Positions 37,903 to 50,235 of a DNA stretch of 64,000 bases are shown one piece after another (the stretch's first letter is position 1; each line of letters opens with the position of its first letter). This DNA is from an uncultured Paracoccus sp. (lineage in GTDB: Bacteria; Pseudomonadota; Alphaproteobacteria; Rhodobacterales; Rhodobacteraceae), in assembly GCF_947496875.1 (NCBI RefSeq), contig NZ_CANMEH010000003.1, forward strand, positions 1-64,000, written 5' to 3'. The notes under the pieces were generated by a model. That model worked only from the letters and a program-made list of their open reading frames with translations. It made no database searches and was not told the DNA's origin. The translations under genes and the position numbers were made by a program.

Positions 37903-39420
37903 ATGCCGATCCTTGCCATCGATCAGGGCACCACATCATCCCGGGCGCTAGTCTTTTCGGACGACCTGCAGGTGCAGGCCGTCGCCCAGCAGGAATTCGA
38001 CCAGCATTTTCCCCGTTCGGGATGGGTCGAACACGACGCGGACGAGATCTGGGCGTCGGCGGCGGCGGTCGCGCGGGCGGCGGTCGAGCGCGCCGGCAAC
38101 CCCCCGATTGCGTCGATCGGAATCACGAACCAGCGCGAAACGACGGTCATCTGGGATCGCCACAGCGGCCGACCGATCCACAATGCCATCGTCTGGCAGG
38201 ACCGCCGCACCGCCGAACACTGCCGGCACCTGCGAGAGCAGGGCCACGAGGACCGCATCACAGATCTGACGGGCTTGCTGCTGGACCCCTATTTCAGCGC
38301 CACCAAGATCGCTTGGCTGCTGGATCATGTCGACGGTGCCCGTGACGCGGCGCGGCGCGGCGATCTGCTGTTCGGCACGATTGACAGCTGGCTGATCTGG
38401 AAGTTGACGGGTGGACGGTCGCACGTGACGGATGCAACGAATGCGTCCCGAACGCTGCTTTTCGACATTCATGCGGGCACCTGGTCGGACGAGCTGTGCG
38501 AGCTGTTCGGCGTCCCGGCTTCGATGCTGCCCGAGCTGCGCGACTGCGCCGATGATTTCGGACAGTCGCGGGCCGACCTGTTCGGCCGCGAGATTCCGAT
38601 CTGCGGGGTGGCAGGTGACCAGCAGGCGGCCACGGTCGGCCAGGCCTGCTTCACTCCCGGCATGCTGAAGTCGACCTATGGGACGGGCTGCTTCGCGCTG
38701 CTGAACACCGGCGAGGTGGCGGTGCGGTCGCAAAACCGGCTGCTGACGACCGTGGCCTATCGGTTGAACGGCAGACCCACTTACGCGCTGGAAGGGTCGA
38801 TCTTTGTCGCAGGTGCCGTGGTGCAGTGGCTGCGCGACGGGCTGGGCCTGATCCGCGATGCGCGGCAGACCCAGCCGCTGGCCGAGTCGGCGGAGCCGTC
38901 ACAGGACGTGGTGCTGGTGCCAGCCTTCACCGGGCTCGGCGCACCCTACTGGCACCCGGAAAGCCGCGGGGCGATCTTTGGCATCACGCGGAACACCGGT
39001 CCCGCGGAACTAGCGCGTGCTGCGCTGCAGAGCGTGGGGTTTCAGACGCGCGACCTGCTGGAAGCGATGCGGTCCGACTGGACACGTCCCAGCGAAGCGA
39101 CCGACCGCGATGAACGGCATTCGTCCTCTACGCCGGCGGACGTGTTGCGCGTGGACGGCGGCATGGCGACCAGCGACTGGACCATGCAGTTTCTGGCCGA
39201 CATCCTCGGCGCGCCCGTCGATCGCCCGGCCGTCACCGAGACGACGGCGCTTGGCGCCGCCTATCTGGCGGGCCTGCAATGCGGCGTCTGTCCCGAGCCG
39301 GAGACCTTTGGCCAACGCTGGCAGTTGGAACGGCGCTTTTCGCCCCGCATGGCGCCAGAGCTTCGGGACGCCAGCTATGAGCGCTGGCGCCGTGCCGTTG
39401 CGGCCACGATGACCGTCTGA
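37903..39420 (+). CDS. glpK: Glycerol kinase
   Basis: This cytoplasmic FGGY kinase phosphorylates glycerol with ATP to glycerol-3-phosphate, the substrate of the upstream GlpD. It starts [16 protein letters not shown], the phosphate-binding loop. [49 protein letters not shown] and [20 protein letters not shown] are all diagnostic. Length is 505 residues, standard. GGAGG precedes the ATG. It is the last gene of the ugp-glp unit. No glpF channel and no GlpR repressor are found nearby, so regulation must come from elsewhere. Confidence 0.95.
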   Translation: MPILAIDQGTTSSRALVFSDDLQVQAVAQQEFDQHFPRSGWVEHDADEIWASAAAVARAAVERAGNPPIASIGITNQRETTVIWDRHSGRPIHNAIVWQDRRTAEHCRHLREQGHEDRITDLTGLLLDPYFSATKIAWLLDHVDGARDAARRGDLLFGTIDSWLIWKLTGGRSHVTDATNASRTLLFDIHAGTWSDELCELFGVPASMLPELRDCADDFGQSRADLFGREIPICGVAGDQQAATVGQACFTPGMLKSTYGTGCFALLNTGEVAVRSQNRLLTTVAYRLNGRPTYALEGSIFVAGAVVQWLRDGLGLIRDARQTQPLAESAEPSQDVVLVPAFTGLGAPYWHPESRGAIFGITRNTGPAELARAALQSVGFQTRDLLEAMRSDWTRPSEATDRDERHSSSTPADVLRVDGGMATSDWTMQFLADILGAPVDRPAVTETTALGAAYLAGLQCGVCPEPETFGQRWQLERRFSPRMAPELRDASYERWRRAVAATMTV

Positions 39421-39439
39421 CGGGCTGCTGCTGCGCGGC

Positions 39440-40183
39440 TCAGCGCATCCGCAACGCGCCGTCCAGCCGGATCGTCTCGCCGTTCAGGTAGTCCGATTCC
39501 ACGATGAACGCGACGAGCCGTGCGAATTCCTCCGGCTCGCCCAGACGGCGCGGGAACGTGACCTCGGCGGCCAGTGCATCCTGCACCTCTTGCGGCAGCC
39601 CCCGCAGCATCGGGGTCCCGAACGTGCCGGGCGCGATGGCGCAGCAGCGGATGCCGGACCGGGCCAGGTCGCGCGCGATCGGCAGCGTCATGCCGGCGAT
39701 TGCCGCCTTTGATGCGGCATAGGCAACCTGTCCCACCTGTCCTTCGAAGGCCGCGACCGACGCCGTGTTCACGATCACCCCATTCTGGGCGCGGTCGTTC
39801 TTCGCCATCTCCGCGGCGGCGAGCCGCAGCACGTTGAAGCTGCCGATCAGGTTGATGTCGATGGTGCGGCGAAAGCTGTCCAGCCGGTGGGGACCGTCCT
39901 TGCCCACCGTTCTCTCACCGGTGGCAATGCCTGCGCAGCTGACGCAGACATCGATGCCACCCATCCGCTCGACCGCGAGTGTTACGGCCGCCGTGACGCT
40001 GGCCTCGTCCGTGACGTCGGTCGCTGCGAAATGCGCGCCGATCCGTTCCGCGGTCTGGGCGCCGGCCGCGTCGAGGTCCATGACGGTGACCTGCGCGCCA
40101 CGCTCGCGGAAATGGTGCGCGGTCGCGGCGCCGAGGCCGGATGCGCCCCCGGTCACGATGGCGCGGGCAGTCGACAGATCCAT
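39440..40183 (-). CDS. Short-chain dehydrogenase, 3-hydroxyacyl-CoA dehydrogenase type-2-like
   Basis: This classical SDR has the cofactor motif VTGGASGLGAATAHHF, the acidic residue after beta-2 in VMDLDA (NAD preference), VSCAGIA and NTASVAAFEGQVGQVAYAAS. The catalytic YAASK triad is intact. The FPRRLGEPEEFARLVAFIVE ending is closest to the type-2 3-hydroxyacyl-CoA dehydrogenases of fatty-acid and branched-chain amino-acid oxidation. The ATG at 40183 has AAGGA upstream; the longer frame to 40213 has none. Product is 247 residues. It is convergent with glpK and not part of that unit. Confidence 0.8.
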   Translation of the reverse strand: MDLSTARAIVTGGASGLGAATAHHFRERGAQVTVMDLDAAGAQTAERIGAHFAATDVTDEASVTAAVTLAVERMGGIDVCVSCAGIATGERTVGKDGPHRLDSFRRTIDINLIGSFNVLRLAAAEMAKNDRAQNGVIVNTASVAAFEGQVGQVAYAASKAAIAGMTLPIARDLARSGIRCCAIAPGTFGTPMLRGLPQEVQDALAAEVTFPRRLGEPEEFARLVAFIVESDYLNGETIRLDGALRMR

Positions 40184-40432
40184 GAAGCGTCCTTTCCGGA
40201 GCGAAACGTGCACCTGCGCATGCTAGGCAGGGCGCCCGCAGCGGACAAGCCGGCTCCCCGACCGCCAGATGGCCGGAGGCCAGACGATGATCCGCCAATC
40301 AACCCGGATTCGCCGCGGGTGTCCTAAGCAGATTCGGTCCGTTCCATTTCGCGCGCTCGATCTTGCCGCGTCGGCCGCGTTAACCATTCCGCAACCCGGA
40401 CAAGGCATCATCGGCGCGGAAAGCGAGGGGCG

Positions 40433-41068
40433 ATGATCCGAGGATTTCTGCCTGCACTGGGGTGCACGCTGGCGCTGTCCGGACCCCTGTCGGCTGCGGA
40501 CGGGATCTGGACGCAATTCGACCTGTCCGACCAGGGGATGCTGCTGGTCACCAATGTCGAGCAGGGCAGGCAGGTCTATGGCCTCGTGATCGGCGACGAT
40601 GACGATGAGGCCTGGCTCACCCTGTCGCTGCTGCGGACCTGGCAGGCTGGCCCCGATGAGGCGCCGTGGAAGCTGCGAGCCGGTCCCGTGTTGCGCGCCG
40701 AACAGATCGGGGCGTGGGAGGCTGATGAACACGACCTCTCCTGGTGCGGCGCGGATGATCGGGACTGTGTCGCCGGACGCGCGGGTCTGCGCCTGTCCGT
40801 GGACCGCTGGAAAAGCTATGAGTCGTTCGGGCTGTTCCTGATGGCCGATTACTCGACCATCGACCGGGCACGTCTGGGGGTAATGGGCCTGACCCATCTC
40901 GCAAGCGGTCTCGGGGGGCAGATTTCGATCTACCGGGAAGAGGACGGGGAGACCACTCCCGCTGCAATGCTCTCCGCCAAGCTGCCCGGCAGCCGGTTCT
41001 CGGTGCGGCTCGGCCACAAGTTCGTTGAGGACGAGACCTTCGTCGGGATCAGCTTTTCCACGTATTGA
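40433..41068 (+). CDS. Hypothetical secreted protein
   Basis: I do not recognise this 211-residue protein. An N-terminal Sec signal is clear (MIRGFLPALGCTLALSGPLSA, cleavage before ADGIW), with a cysteine inside the hydrophobic part that is not a lipobox. The mature part has alternating hydrophobic strands (such as LRAGPVLRAEQIGAWE and FSVRLGHKFVEDETFVGIS). It has two cysteines close together (LSWCGADDRDC), probably a disulfide. It ends in an aromatic residue (SFSTY), so a small outer-membrane barrel is conceivable. It is monocistronic and its stop is three bases from that of the convergent PPK2 gene. Confidence 0.6.
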   Translation: MIRGFLPALGCTLALSGPLSAADGIWTQFDLSDQGMLLVTNVEQGRQVYGLVIGDDDDEAWLTLSLLRTWQAGPDEAPWKLRAGPVLRAEQIGAWEADEHDLSWCGADDRDCVAGRAGLRLSVDRWKSYESFGLFLMADYSTIDRARLGVMGLTHLASGLGGQISIYREEDGETTPAAMLSAKLPGSRFSVRLGHKFVEDETFVGISFSTY

Positions 41069-41071
41069 TGG

Positions 41072-41962
41072 TCAGCTTGACAGCATGTCCGGGCCACCGG
41101 CGATGCGCGGGTCGGGCACTCCGATGACCGACTGGTCCCGACCGGCATAGTCTACCGCCTGCAGGACGGACTGGATGGCGGCAATCCGCGCGCGCCTCTT
41201 GTCGTCCGACCGGATGACCGTCCAGGGTGCCACGGGCGTGTGCGACAGCGACAGGGTCTCGCGGATCGCGGCGGTGTAATCGTCCCACTTGGCCAGACCC
41301 TCGACATCGATCCGGCTGAGCTTCCAGTACTTCAGCGGATCCTGCTCACGATCCAGGAAACGCTGCAGCTGTTCGGCGCGCCCGACATTCAGCCACAGCT
41401 TGACCAGGATGATCCCGTCTTCGACGAGCATGGTTTCGAAATCAGGCAGCTGGCAGAAGAAGTGGCGGCGGGCCGTGTCGTCGGCGAACCCGAAAACCTT
41501 CTCGACGACGCCGCGATTGTACCAGCTACGATCGAACAGCGCGATTTCACCGGCGGCGGGCAACATGGCCACATAGCGCTGGAAATACCATTGGCCGCTC
41601 TCGCGCTCGGTCGGTTTGGGAAGAGCGACGACATAGGCCGACCGGGGGTTCAGATTTTCGCGCATCACGTCGATGGTGCCGCCCTTGCCGGCTGCGTCAC
41701 GCCCTTCGAACAGGACCACCACGCGCTTGCCCGTCTGGATCACGTCGTGCAGCATCTTGACCAGTTCGACCTGCAGCGCGTGCATGTGACGCTGATAGGC
41801 GTCTTTCTCCAACTCGTGCCGGTAGGGATAGCCCTCGTCCAGTATCTCGTTCTTCGTGGCCGTCGCGATCCGCGCGCGCACCCATTCCGGCGCGCCGGTC
41901 TGCAGATAGGCGGTGATGGGTGCGTCTGCGAAGGGGCGCAGCGGGGCGGTGGGGCTGGACAT
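41072..41962 (-). CDS. ppk2: Polyphosphate kinase 2 (class I, single domain)
   Basis: This cytoplasmic P-loop enzyme uses polyphosphate to phosphorylate nucleoside diphosphates, or the reverse. Walker A is [16 protein letters not shown], the Walker B/lid region is [20 protein letters not shown], and the PPK2 segment [20 protein letters not shown] is diagnostic. A single PPK2 domain of 296 residues indicates class I (NDP-preferring by family). The ATG at 41962 is preceded by GAGGATTCC; the longer frame to 42007 is poorer. Confidence 0.9.
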   Translation of the reverse strand: MSSPTAPLRPFADAPITAYLQTGAPEWVRARIATATKNEILDEGYPYRHELEKDAYQRHMHALQVELVKMLHDVIQTGKRVVVLFEGRDAAGKGGTIDVMRENLNPRSAYVVALPKPTERESGQWYFQRYVAMLPAAGEIALFDRSWYNRGVVEKVFGFADDTARRHFFCQLPDFETMLVEDGIILVKLWLNVGRAEQLQRFLDREQDPLKYWKLSRIDVEGLAKWDDYTAAIRETLSLSHTPVAPWTVIRSDDKRRARIAAIQSVLQAVDYAGRDQSVIGVPDPRIAGGPDMLSS

Positions 41963-42031
41963 GGAATCCTCGTGCTGGCTTGCCGCCTGTAGTCCGACAC
42001 GGTGCAAGCACCATCACCCACGACCCGGGGA

Positions 42032-42958
42032 TCAGGCGTTTCCGATGTCGCGCAGGTCGAACGGCGTGGTCTGGTAGATCTCGTTGATCCAGTTGCCATA
42101 GAGCAGATGTGCATGGCTGCGCCACCGGTTCATGGGCGTCCGGGACGGATCGTCGTCAGGGTAATAGTTTACCGGAACCCGGATCGGCTTGCCCGCCGCC
42201 ACATCGCGGTCGAACTCTTCCTTCAGCGTGCCGCTGTCATATTCCAGATGGTTCACGATATACAGGGAACGCTGGGCACGATCTTCAAGCAGGCACGGGC
42301 CGACCTCGTCCGAGGCGAGCAGCGTCTCCAGCGCGGGCCGCGCGTCGATGTCCTCCTGCCGGATCTCGGTCCACCGGCTGACGGGAACCAGCACGTCATC
42401 GGAAAACCCGCGCAGATAGGGCGACGCCGGGGCCAGGTTCCGGTGGCGGAAACAGCCGAACGCCTTCTCTTCCAGCAGGTGCTTTGGCAGGCCATGAAAA
42501 TGCCAGGCCATCGCCATGCCGCCCCAGCACACGCCAAAGGTGGAATGGACGTGGGTGCGGGACCAGTCGAACAGCCGGCGCAACTCGTCCCAGTAGGTGA
42601 CCTGTTCGAAGGGCAGCTGCTCGATCGGGGCGCCCGTGACGATCAGACCGTCGAACCGGTCGCCCGCGGCCTGCACCTCGGCGAAGGGTCGATAGAACGA
42701 CGCCATGTGATCGGCGGCCGTGTTCTTCGATTCGTGGTCCGACATGCGGATCAGCGACAGGTCGATCTGCAGCGGCGTCGCACCGATCAGACGGGCGAAC
42801 TGGTTTTCCGTCTGGATCTTCTTGGGCATCAGGTTCAGCAGCGCGATCCGCAGCGGCCGGATGTCCTGGGTGGCCGCCCGTCCCGGCGACATGACCATCA
42901 CGCCTTCGCGGGACAGGATGTCGAATGCGGGCAGATCCTCGGGCAGGGTGATGGGCAT
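42032..42958 (-). CDS. metA: Homoserine O-acyltransferase MetA, probably acetyl-CoA specific
   Basis: The enzyme activates homoserine for methionine synthesis in the cytoplasm. The MetA fold is clear: [20 protein letters not shown], nucleophile in [12 protein letters not shown], His/Glu in VNHLEYD, and [17 protein letters not shown]. The residue that sets acyl-CoA choice lies in [15 protein letters not shown]. Escherichia coli MetA has glycine there (GAPLGL, succinyl), whereas acetyl-specific relatives have glutamate; here Glu113 predicts O-acetylhomoserine. Product is 308 residues. Its ATG overlaps the stop of the upstream P-loop gene (TGATG). Database labels as succinyltransferase would probably be wrong in substrate; this is inference from the known determinant. 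Confidence 0.9.
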   Translation of the reverse strand: MPITLPEDLPAFDILSREGVMVMSPGRAATQDIRPLRIALLNLMPKKIQTENQFARLIGATPLQIDLSLIRMSDHESKNTAADHMASFYRPFAEVQAAGDRFDGLIVTGAPIEQLPFEQVTYWDELRRLFDWSRTHVHSTFGVCWGGMAMAWHFHGLPKHLLEEKAFGCFRHRNLAPASPYLRGFSDDVLVPVSRWTEIRQEDIDARPALETLLASDEVGPCLLEDRAQRSLYIVNHLEYDSGTLKEEFDRDVAAGKPIRVPVNYYPDDDPSRTPMNRWRSHAHLLYGNWINEIYQTTPFDLRDIGNA

Positions 42959-43821
42959 CAGCGGTGTCCTTGCGTCTTGCGATCGATCGCGTCGGCAATG
43001 AGATCGACGAAATCCTCGGGCGAGGCAACGGCTGCGATCTCGTCGGCGCAGACCGTGACGCCACGGCGTGCCATCGCTTCGTAACGGGGCTGCCGGTGGG
43101 CCAGCGCCCGGGCATAGGCCCAGCGGATGAAGTCGTCGGGATCGACCGGATCGGCGTGGTCCTGACGGTACTCGGCCCAGGCGTTCTGCAGGAACTCGCG
43201 CTGATAGTACATCGGCTTGGGCGCCCGGTCGAACCGGCGCACCAGTTCGGCGGTGTGCGCGTCGCTGCCACGGATCCAGACCGGCAGCAGCAGACGATCC
43301 AGCGCGTTCAGCACCGGATCGTCGGGATCATCGGGATCGACCACCTCGCAGATCGACCCGGACGTGTCGCACACGAAATGCGGATAGCCATAGATCGACG
43401 TCGCGCGGTCGATGAACTGGGCGCTGTCCATCATCGCGGCGACCTCGGCGGCACGGTGCTGGTTCTGGCGCTGCAGATATTCCTCGAACCTGAGGCCGCC
43501 CAGTTCGGGGTCGCCGGGCTTGCCCAGATAGGTCGACAGCGGCGCAAGGTTGTCGAAGGTAATGTTCGACTTGATCCGCACAGAATCCGACAGTAGCAGC
43601 TCGCGTAGCAGGGGGACTTGCATCGCGTGGCGCTTGAACTCGTCGGCGATCAGCTCGCCCATGTAGCGGGTGCCGATCCGGTAATCGACGCTGTAGTGGA
43701 ACCACTGTCCCGACTGGCGCAGCATCGAGGCGACGTGGGTCTTGCCCAGCCCCGACATCCCGAAAAGCATGACTCGCCGTGCCGGCGCGTCCTGCCACTG
43801 CCTGCCAGTCTCATGGATCAT
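42958..43821 (-). CDS. P-loop ATPase coupled to metA, function unknown
   Basis: This 287-residue cytoplasmic protein has a Walker A motif [11 protein letters not shown] (21-31) after a hydrophobic strand RVMLF, resembling nucleoside or shikimate kinase-like folds. The remainder ([38 protein letters not shown] and a C-terminal helical part) is not one I can assign. The sixth base of its end is shared with the metA start (TGATG), so it is translationally coupled to homoserine acylation. It could be a small-molecule kinase or regulatory ATPase of sulfur amino-acid metabolism, but that is only inferred from position. Confidence 0.65.
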   Translation of the reverse strand: MIHETGRQWQDAPARRVMLFGMSGLGKTHVASMLRQSGQWFHYSVDYRIGTRYMGELIADEFKRHAMQVPLLRELLLSDSVRIKSNITFDNLAPLSTYLGKPGDPELGGLRFEEYLQRQNQHRAAEVAAMMDSAQFIDRATSIYGYPHFVCDTSGSICEVVDPDDPDDPVLNALDRLLLPVWIRGSDAHTAELVRRFDRAPKPMYYQREFLQNAWAEYRQDHADPVDPDDFIRWAYARALAHRQPRYEAMARRGVTVCADEIAAVASPEDFVDLIADAIDRKTQGHR

Positions 43822-43955
43822 CCGCGCCCTCGTCTGCCGTGCGTGGCCTAGGTAGGCCGGCGCCCGGCGTTTGGAAAGGGCGGCGGCCCGGCATTGAAAT
43901 CACGAAGGCCGCGCAGCGATGCTGGACGGCCTCCACTGGTTGCTCGATGGCGAGC

Positions 43956-46742
<2,787 letters not shown>

Positions 46743-47047
46743 GGCGGTCGGTCCCCTTCTGGCGGTGGCGGCTGGATCGGTCTGGGTGCATGCCCGGCTT
46801 GCCTCGAAACGGGCTTTCGTGCAAGGCGCAGCAATGTATGCGATGGTATACTGCACGGCTGCGGCGAGTTCAAGCCGGTCGTCAGCGCCGGCGATATGCT
46901 GCGCGGGACAAAAGGTTAACGAAGCCTTGATTTGCGGTTGGCCCGTAAACCCCTAGGTCCGGTCTCATGACTTTGCATCAGCTTGTCCGCTCGGACCTGT
47001 CGGCCCCGACTCGGCGGCCGCGCCACTCTGGCGTCCCGTCCCGGAGC
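46743..47047. other. Divergent promoter region of acnA and the DUF1223 gene
   Basis: About 305 bases to the preferred DUF1223 start (about 225 if the ATG at 46967 is used). Around 46830-46850 is a TATACT-containing, relatively AT-rich stretch that could be a -10 region for one of the two genes. No clear operator repeat was identified. Confidence 0.4.
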
Positions 47048-48052
47048 ATGGGGGTAACGCGACGGTTGGGAAGGCAGGGGGCGGCCGCCATTGTGGCGCT
47101 GTCGCTCCTCGCGCCGGCGTCCGCCCAGGTTCCGGCCAATGGGGCGCCGGACGTCTCTGCGACGGCCGCCGCAGCCGTGGCGGACGTGGGAGCCGAGGTG
47201 GCACGGGTGATCGAGGCGCCGGACGGGGCCGCCTTGGTGCCGGGTGAAGCACTTGGCGCCATGGCCCTGGTCGAGGGTGACCTGTCGCACGCCGTCAACC
47301 CTGACGAGCAGTGGGGGAACCTCGTGCCTGGTTCCAGTGCCATTTCCCCCGCGCCCGGAACGGACCCCGGCGTCCGCGTGTCACCGGTTGTGGTCGAATT
47401 GTTCACGGCGCAGGGTTGTTCGTCCTGTCCTCCCGCCGACCGGCTGATGGGCGAGCTTGCCCGCCGGCCGGACGTTCTGCCGCTGGCGTGGCATGTGGAC
47501 TACTGGGACTATCTGGGATGGGCCGATCCCTTCGCCCGGCCCGCCCATACCGAGCGGCAGGAGGGGTACGCGGCCGTTGTCGGCGAACGCGGCGTCTACA
47601 CCCCGCAGATCATCGTCGACGGGCAGGACACGCTTATCACCGTTCGGCCGGCGAACGTCATGGCGCTGCTGGAGGATCATCGCAGCCGCCCGGCGCCGAT
47701 CATCATGACTGCGGTCGCAGAGGGGCCGCGCCACGTCATCCAGCTGACCCCGCGCGCGGCGATTCCCGACGGCGTGCGGCTGCTGCTGCTGCGCTATGCG
47801 CCCGAGAGGGAAGTGACGATCACCGCGGGCGAGAACCGGGGCGAGACGATCAGCTACAGCAACATCGTTCTCGACAGCAGCGAACTGACCCGGTGGGACG
47901 CGCGCGCACCGCTGCGCCTGACGGTGTCACCCGGGCAGGACGATCAGGGCGGCTTTCCCGCGGACACACGGCATGTGATCCTTGTGCAGCAGATCATCCC
48001 TGATCACGAGCACTTGCCTGGTCCGATCCTCGCGGCGGTTCGGCTGGACTGA
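47048..48052 (+). CDS. DUF1223 secreted thioredoxin-like protein
   Basis: The DUF1223 core (from about residue 110) has a thioredoxin-type active site VVELFTAQGCSSCPPADRL with a CSSC motif. LAWHVDYWDYLGWADPFA and GVYTPQIIVDGQ, both hallmark segments, follow. I place the start at 47048: it begins a signal peptide (MGVTRRLGRQGAAAIVALSL, cleaved after ASA), whereas the ATG at 46967 would add 27 basic residues before it. About 75 Ala/Pro-rich residues separate signal and core, unusually long. Its adjacency to acnA is typical of Rhodobacterales; a periplasmic redox or copper-related role is guessed from the fold only. Confidence 0.8.
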   Translation: MGVTRRLGRQGAAAIVALSLLAPASAQVPANGAPDVSATAAAAVADVGAEVARVIEAPDGAALVPGEALGAMALVEGDLSHAVNPDEQWGNLVPGSSAISPAPGTDPGVRVSPVVVELFTAQGCSSCPPADRLMGELARRPDVLPLAWHVDYWDYLGWADPFARPAHTERQEGYAAVVGERGVYTPQIIVDGQDTLITVRPANVMALLEDHRSRPAPIIMTAVAEGPRHVIQLTPRAAIPDGVRLLLLRYAPEREVTITAGENRGETISYSNIVLDSSELTRWDARAPLRLTVSPGQDDQGGFPADTRHVILVQQIIPDHEHLPGPILAAVRLD

Positions 48053-48194
48053 GCCGCAAGCCAGTCCCCCGCCAAGACTGCTCGTCTCAGGCGTGCCGCA
48101 AGGATGGCCGACGCGCGCCCTTGCCGTCGGCGGCATCACGCGCGAAGAACCGTCGGTCAGACTGGGACCTGGATAGCGCTGCAGAGGAAGTGAC

Positions 48195-48821
48195 ATGGTC
48201 AAGACAAAGCCCTGGGTGAAGCCGCTGCTGGAATACACCCCTCTGGTGGTCTTTTTCGTGGCGTTCATGTGGCTGAAGTCCCGCACGGTCAGCTTTGCGG
48301 GGACAGAGTATGGCGGCATGGTCGGCGCCACGCTGATCTTTCTGCCTGTCCTGATCGGCTGCACCCTCGCGCTGTGGGCGCTGACCGGGCGGCTGTCGGC
48401 CATGCAGTTGATGACCCTGGTCCTGGTCGTCGTGTTCGGTGGACTGACCGTGTGGCTGAACGATCCGCGGTTCTTCAAGATGAAGCCGACGATGATCTAT
48501 GCCCTGTTCGCGGGTCTGCTGGCGCTGGGCCTGGCACTGCGGCGGAACTGGCTGGAGCTTGTGCTGGGTGAGGCCTTGCCCCTGACCCATGCGGGCTGGC
48601 GGGTGCTGACCATCCGACTGGTCTGGTTCTTCATTGCCATGGCAGCGGCCAACGAGGTGCTGCGCCGTGGCACCGATCCCGGTGGCTTCATGGGGCTGAT
48701 GCTGACGGATCAGACCTGGGTGAACTTCAAGACCTTTGGCCTGCCGCTCGCCACGTTCCTGTTCTTCATCCTGAACGGGCGGCTGTTTGCGCGTCACGCC
48801 CTGCCGAGGGACACCGACTGA
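48195..48821 (+). CDS. ispZ: Inner-membrane septation protein (YciB/IspZ family)
   Basis: This is an integral membrane protein of 208 residues with five to six helices. It starts WVKPLLEYTPLVVFFVAFMW, the family's characteristic beginning, with LNDPRFFKMKPTMIYALFAG in the centre and TDQTWVNFKTFGLPLATFLF near the end. Members interact with cell-envelope and divisome proteins in Enterobacteria. AGGAAG lies before the ATG. Its last 28 bases overlap the end of the convergent alpha/beta hydrolase gene. Confidence 0.85.
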   Translation: MVKTKPWVKPLLEYTPLVVFFVAFMWLKSRTVSFAGTEYGGMVGATLIFLPVLIGCTLALWALTGRLSAMQLMTLVLVVVFGGLTVWLNDPRFFKMKPTMIYALFAGLLALGLALRRNWLELVLGEALPLTHAGWRVLTIRLVWFFIAMAAANEVLRRGTDPGGFMGLMLTDQTWVNFKTFGLPLATFLFFILNGRLFARHALPRDTD

Positions 48822-49693
48822 GACGCCCGCAGGCTGAACAGACGTGACCAGCGCCGCGCCTGGCGATCGGGAAGATGGCGGGCCAGCAGCGGCAAGGGCA
48901 GTGACCAGGGCTGGCACAGTGCCGCACGATACAGATCGAACATGCCGGTCCGGAGATAGGGTGACCAGTGACAGGTCCGCGATCCCGGCGCCGATACCGG
49001 AAACCCGAGCGCGCGCAGCCCGTCCAGCACGCCCGGCTGGTCGATCTGCAGATCGATCCAGTTGTCCTGCCGGTGGCTCAGTCCCAGTCCCACCGTCCCC
49101 ACACGACCGCCGCGCAGCAGCAACTCGATCCCGAAGTCATATGGATCGTTTTCGCGGGTTGTCACATTGATGATCTCGGCCAGCATCCCGGCGGGGCTGG
49201 ACACCACCTGTTCGGCGCAGTCACGAAACTCTGCGCCCGCAAGCAGCACGACACGTCCGATCGCACCCGGCGCGACCCGGGCGAGGGCCGAGAGCGCCAC
49301 GCGCGCCCCAAGTGAGTGTCCGATAACCGCGACGGGGCGCCGGGAGGTGATCGCGAGGCGATCGATGAGCAGGGCCAGTTCCGCGCCCGCCTCGGCCGCC
49401 CGCGCATAGGCGCCACGCAGATGGCCCCGGGCTTCCCAGCCATAGGCGATCGCGAGGCCTTCGTCCCCCTGTTGCGTGAAGCCCAGCTCTGCGGGCCATG
49501 AAACCGCACGTCGCAGCCCGGGTGCGGGGGTCAGTGAAAGGATGTGCCGGTGCGGATCGTGGTCGGGATCCGAGGGAGAGAATCGGTAGCCATGGACCAT
49601 GACCACCAGCGGGCCGCGGTCCGGCAGGCGTTTCGCCGCGGCCCACGCTTCCGGGCATGCATTTTCACCGGCATTAACGACGTGAAGCGCCAT
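48794..49693 (-). CDS. Alpha/beta hydrolase-fold protein
   Basis: The fold is indicated by LVVMVHGYRFSPSDP (oxyanion strand) and VAVIGHSLGARVALSALARV (nucleophile elbow G-H-S-L-G). Further strands include RVVLLAGAEFRD, and a late HWSPYLR could supply the catalytic histidine. The acid cannot be fixed with certainty. The ATG at 49693 has GAGGGA seven bases upstream; the frame to 49828 is open but unsupported. Product is 299 residues. No signal peptide is seen. The substrate is unknown; esterase or lipase-like activity would be typical. Confidence 0.75.
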   Translation of the reverse strand: MALHVVNAGENACPEAWAAAKRLPDRGPLVVMVHGYRFSPSDPDHDPHRHILSLTPAPGLRRAVSWPAELGFTQQGDEGLAIAYGWEARGHLRGAYARAAEAGAELALLIDRLAITSRRPVAVIGHSLGARVALSALARVAPGAIGRVVLLAGAEFRDCAEQVVSSPAGMLAEIINVTTRENDPYDFGIELLLRGGRVGTVGLGLSHRQDNWIDLQIDQPGVLDGLRALGFPVSAPGSRTCHWSPYLRTGMFDLYRAALCQPWSLPLPLLARHLPDRQARRWSRLFSLRASQSVSLGRA

Positions 49694-49879
49694 GGCTGCA
49701 TCCCTCGGGTCTGTGGCAACACGCCGAGACGTTGCGCGAAAGCTGCGACGTCCATGTGACCCGTGCATGAAGCATACACGACAAATGCTGAATGAAACCC
49801 GAACATAACGTGAGAAGCGGCGCAACACAGCGCGGCAGGCCCCGTCAGGGGCGCCGAAGTAACCGGATCGGGTGACCGG

Positions 49880-50047
49880 TTACTTGATCTTGCCTTCCTT
49901 GTACTCGACGTGCTTGCGCACGACGGGATCGTATTTGGTGACCGTCATCTTGTCGGTCATGGTGCGCGCGTTCTTCTTGGTCACGTAGAAGTGGCCGGTC
50001 CCCGCGCTGGAGTTGAGGCGGATCTTGATGGTGGTCGGCTTCGCCAT
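49880..50047 (-). CDS. rpmG: 50S ribosomal protein L33
   Basis: Too short for most gene calls, this frame translates as [20 protein letters not shown], then [20 protein letters not shown], and ends EYKEGKIK, 55 residues in all. It matches alphaproteobacterial L33 of the zinc-free type: the CxxC pairs are absent, being replaced around SSAGTG and KYDPVVRKH. It is a component of the large ribosomal subunit near the E site. A GAGCAGGAGCGACGAAC-like stretch upstream supplies the ribosome site. It stands alone, reading leftward. Confidence 0.95.
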   Translation of the reverse strand: MAKPTTIKIRLNSSAGTGHFYVTKKNARTMTDKMTVTKYDPVVRKHVEYKEGKIK

Positions 50048-50235
50048 GTTCGTCGCTCCTGCTCGGGTGCGACCTGAAACGGCCGTGGGGCACCCGTGGA
50101 ATTCCTTGGAGCCAGCCTTTTACGCGTGCGCCCGCCGGTGTCAACAGGTGCGAGGCGCGTCATGCGGGTTGAGCGGTGTCACCCGGATGAGCGCATTCGC
50201 TTCACTCAACCGGTCCCGTGTCTCTGGCACAGTAG

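Noticed and set aside
43822..43955. GTGATTT core on the minus strand as a possible SAM-II riboswitch near metA
   Set aside because: The bases before the core have no downstream partner able to form the SAM-II P1 helix, and the spacing to CCG is wrong; it is more likely the acnA 3' region.
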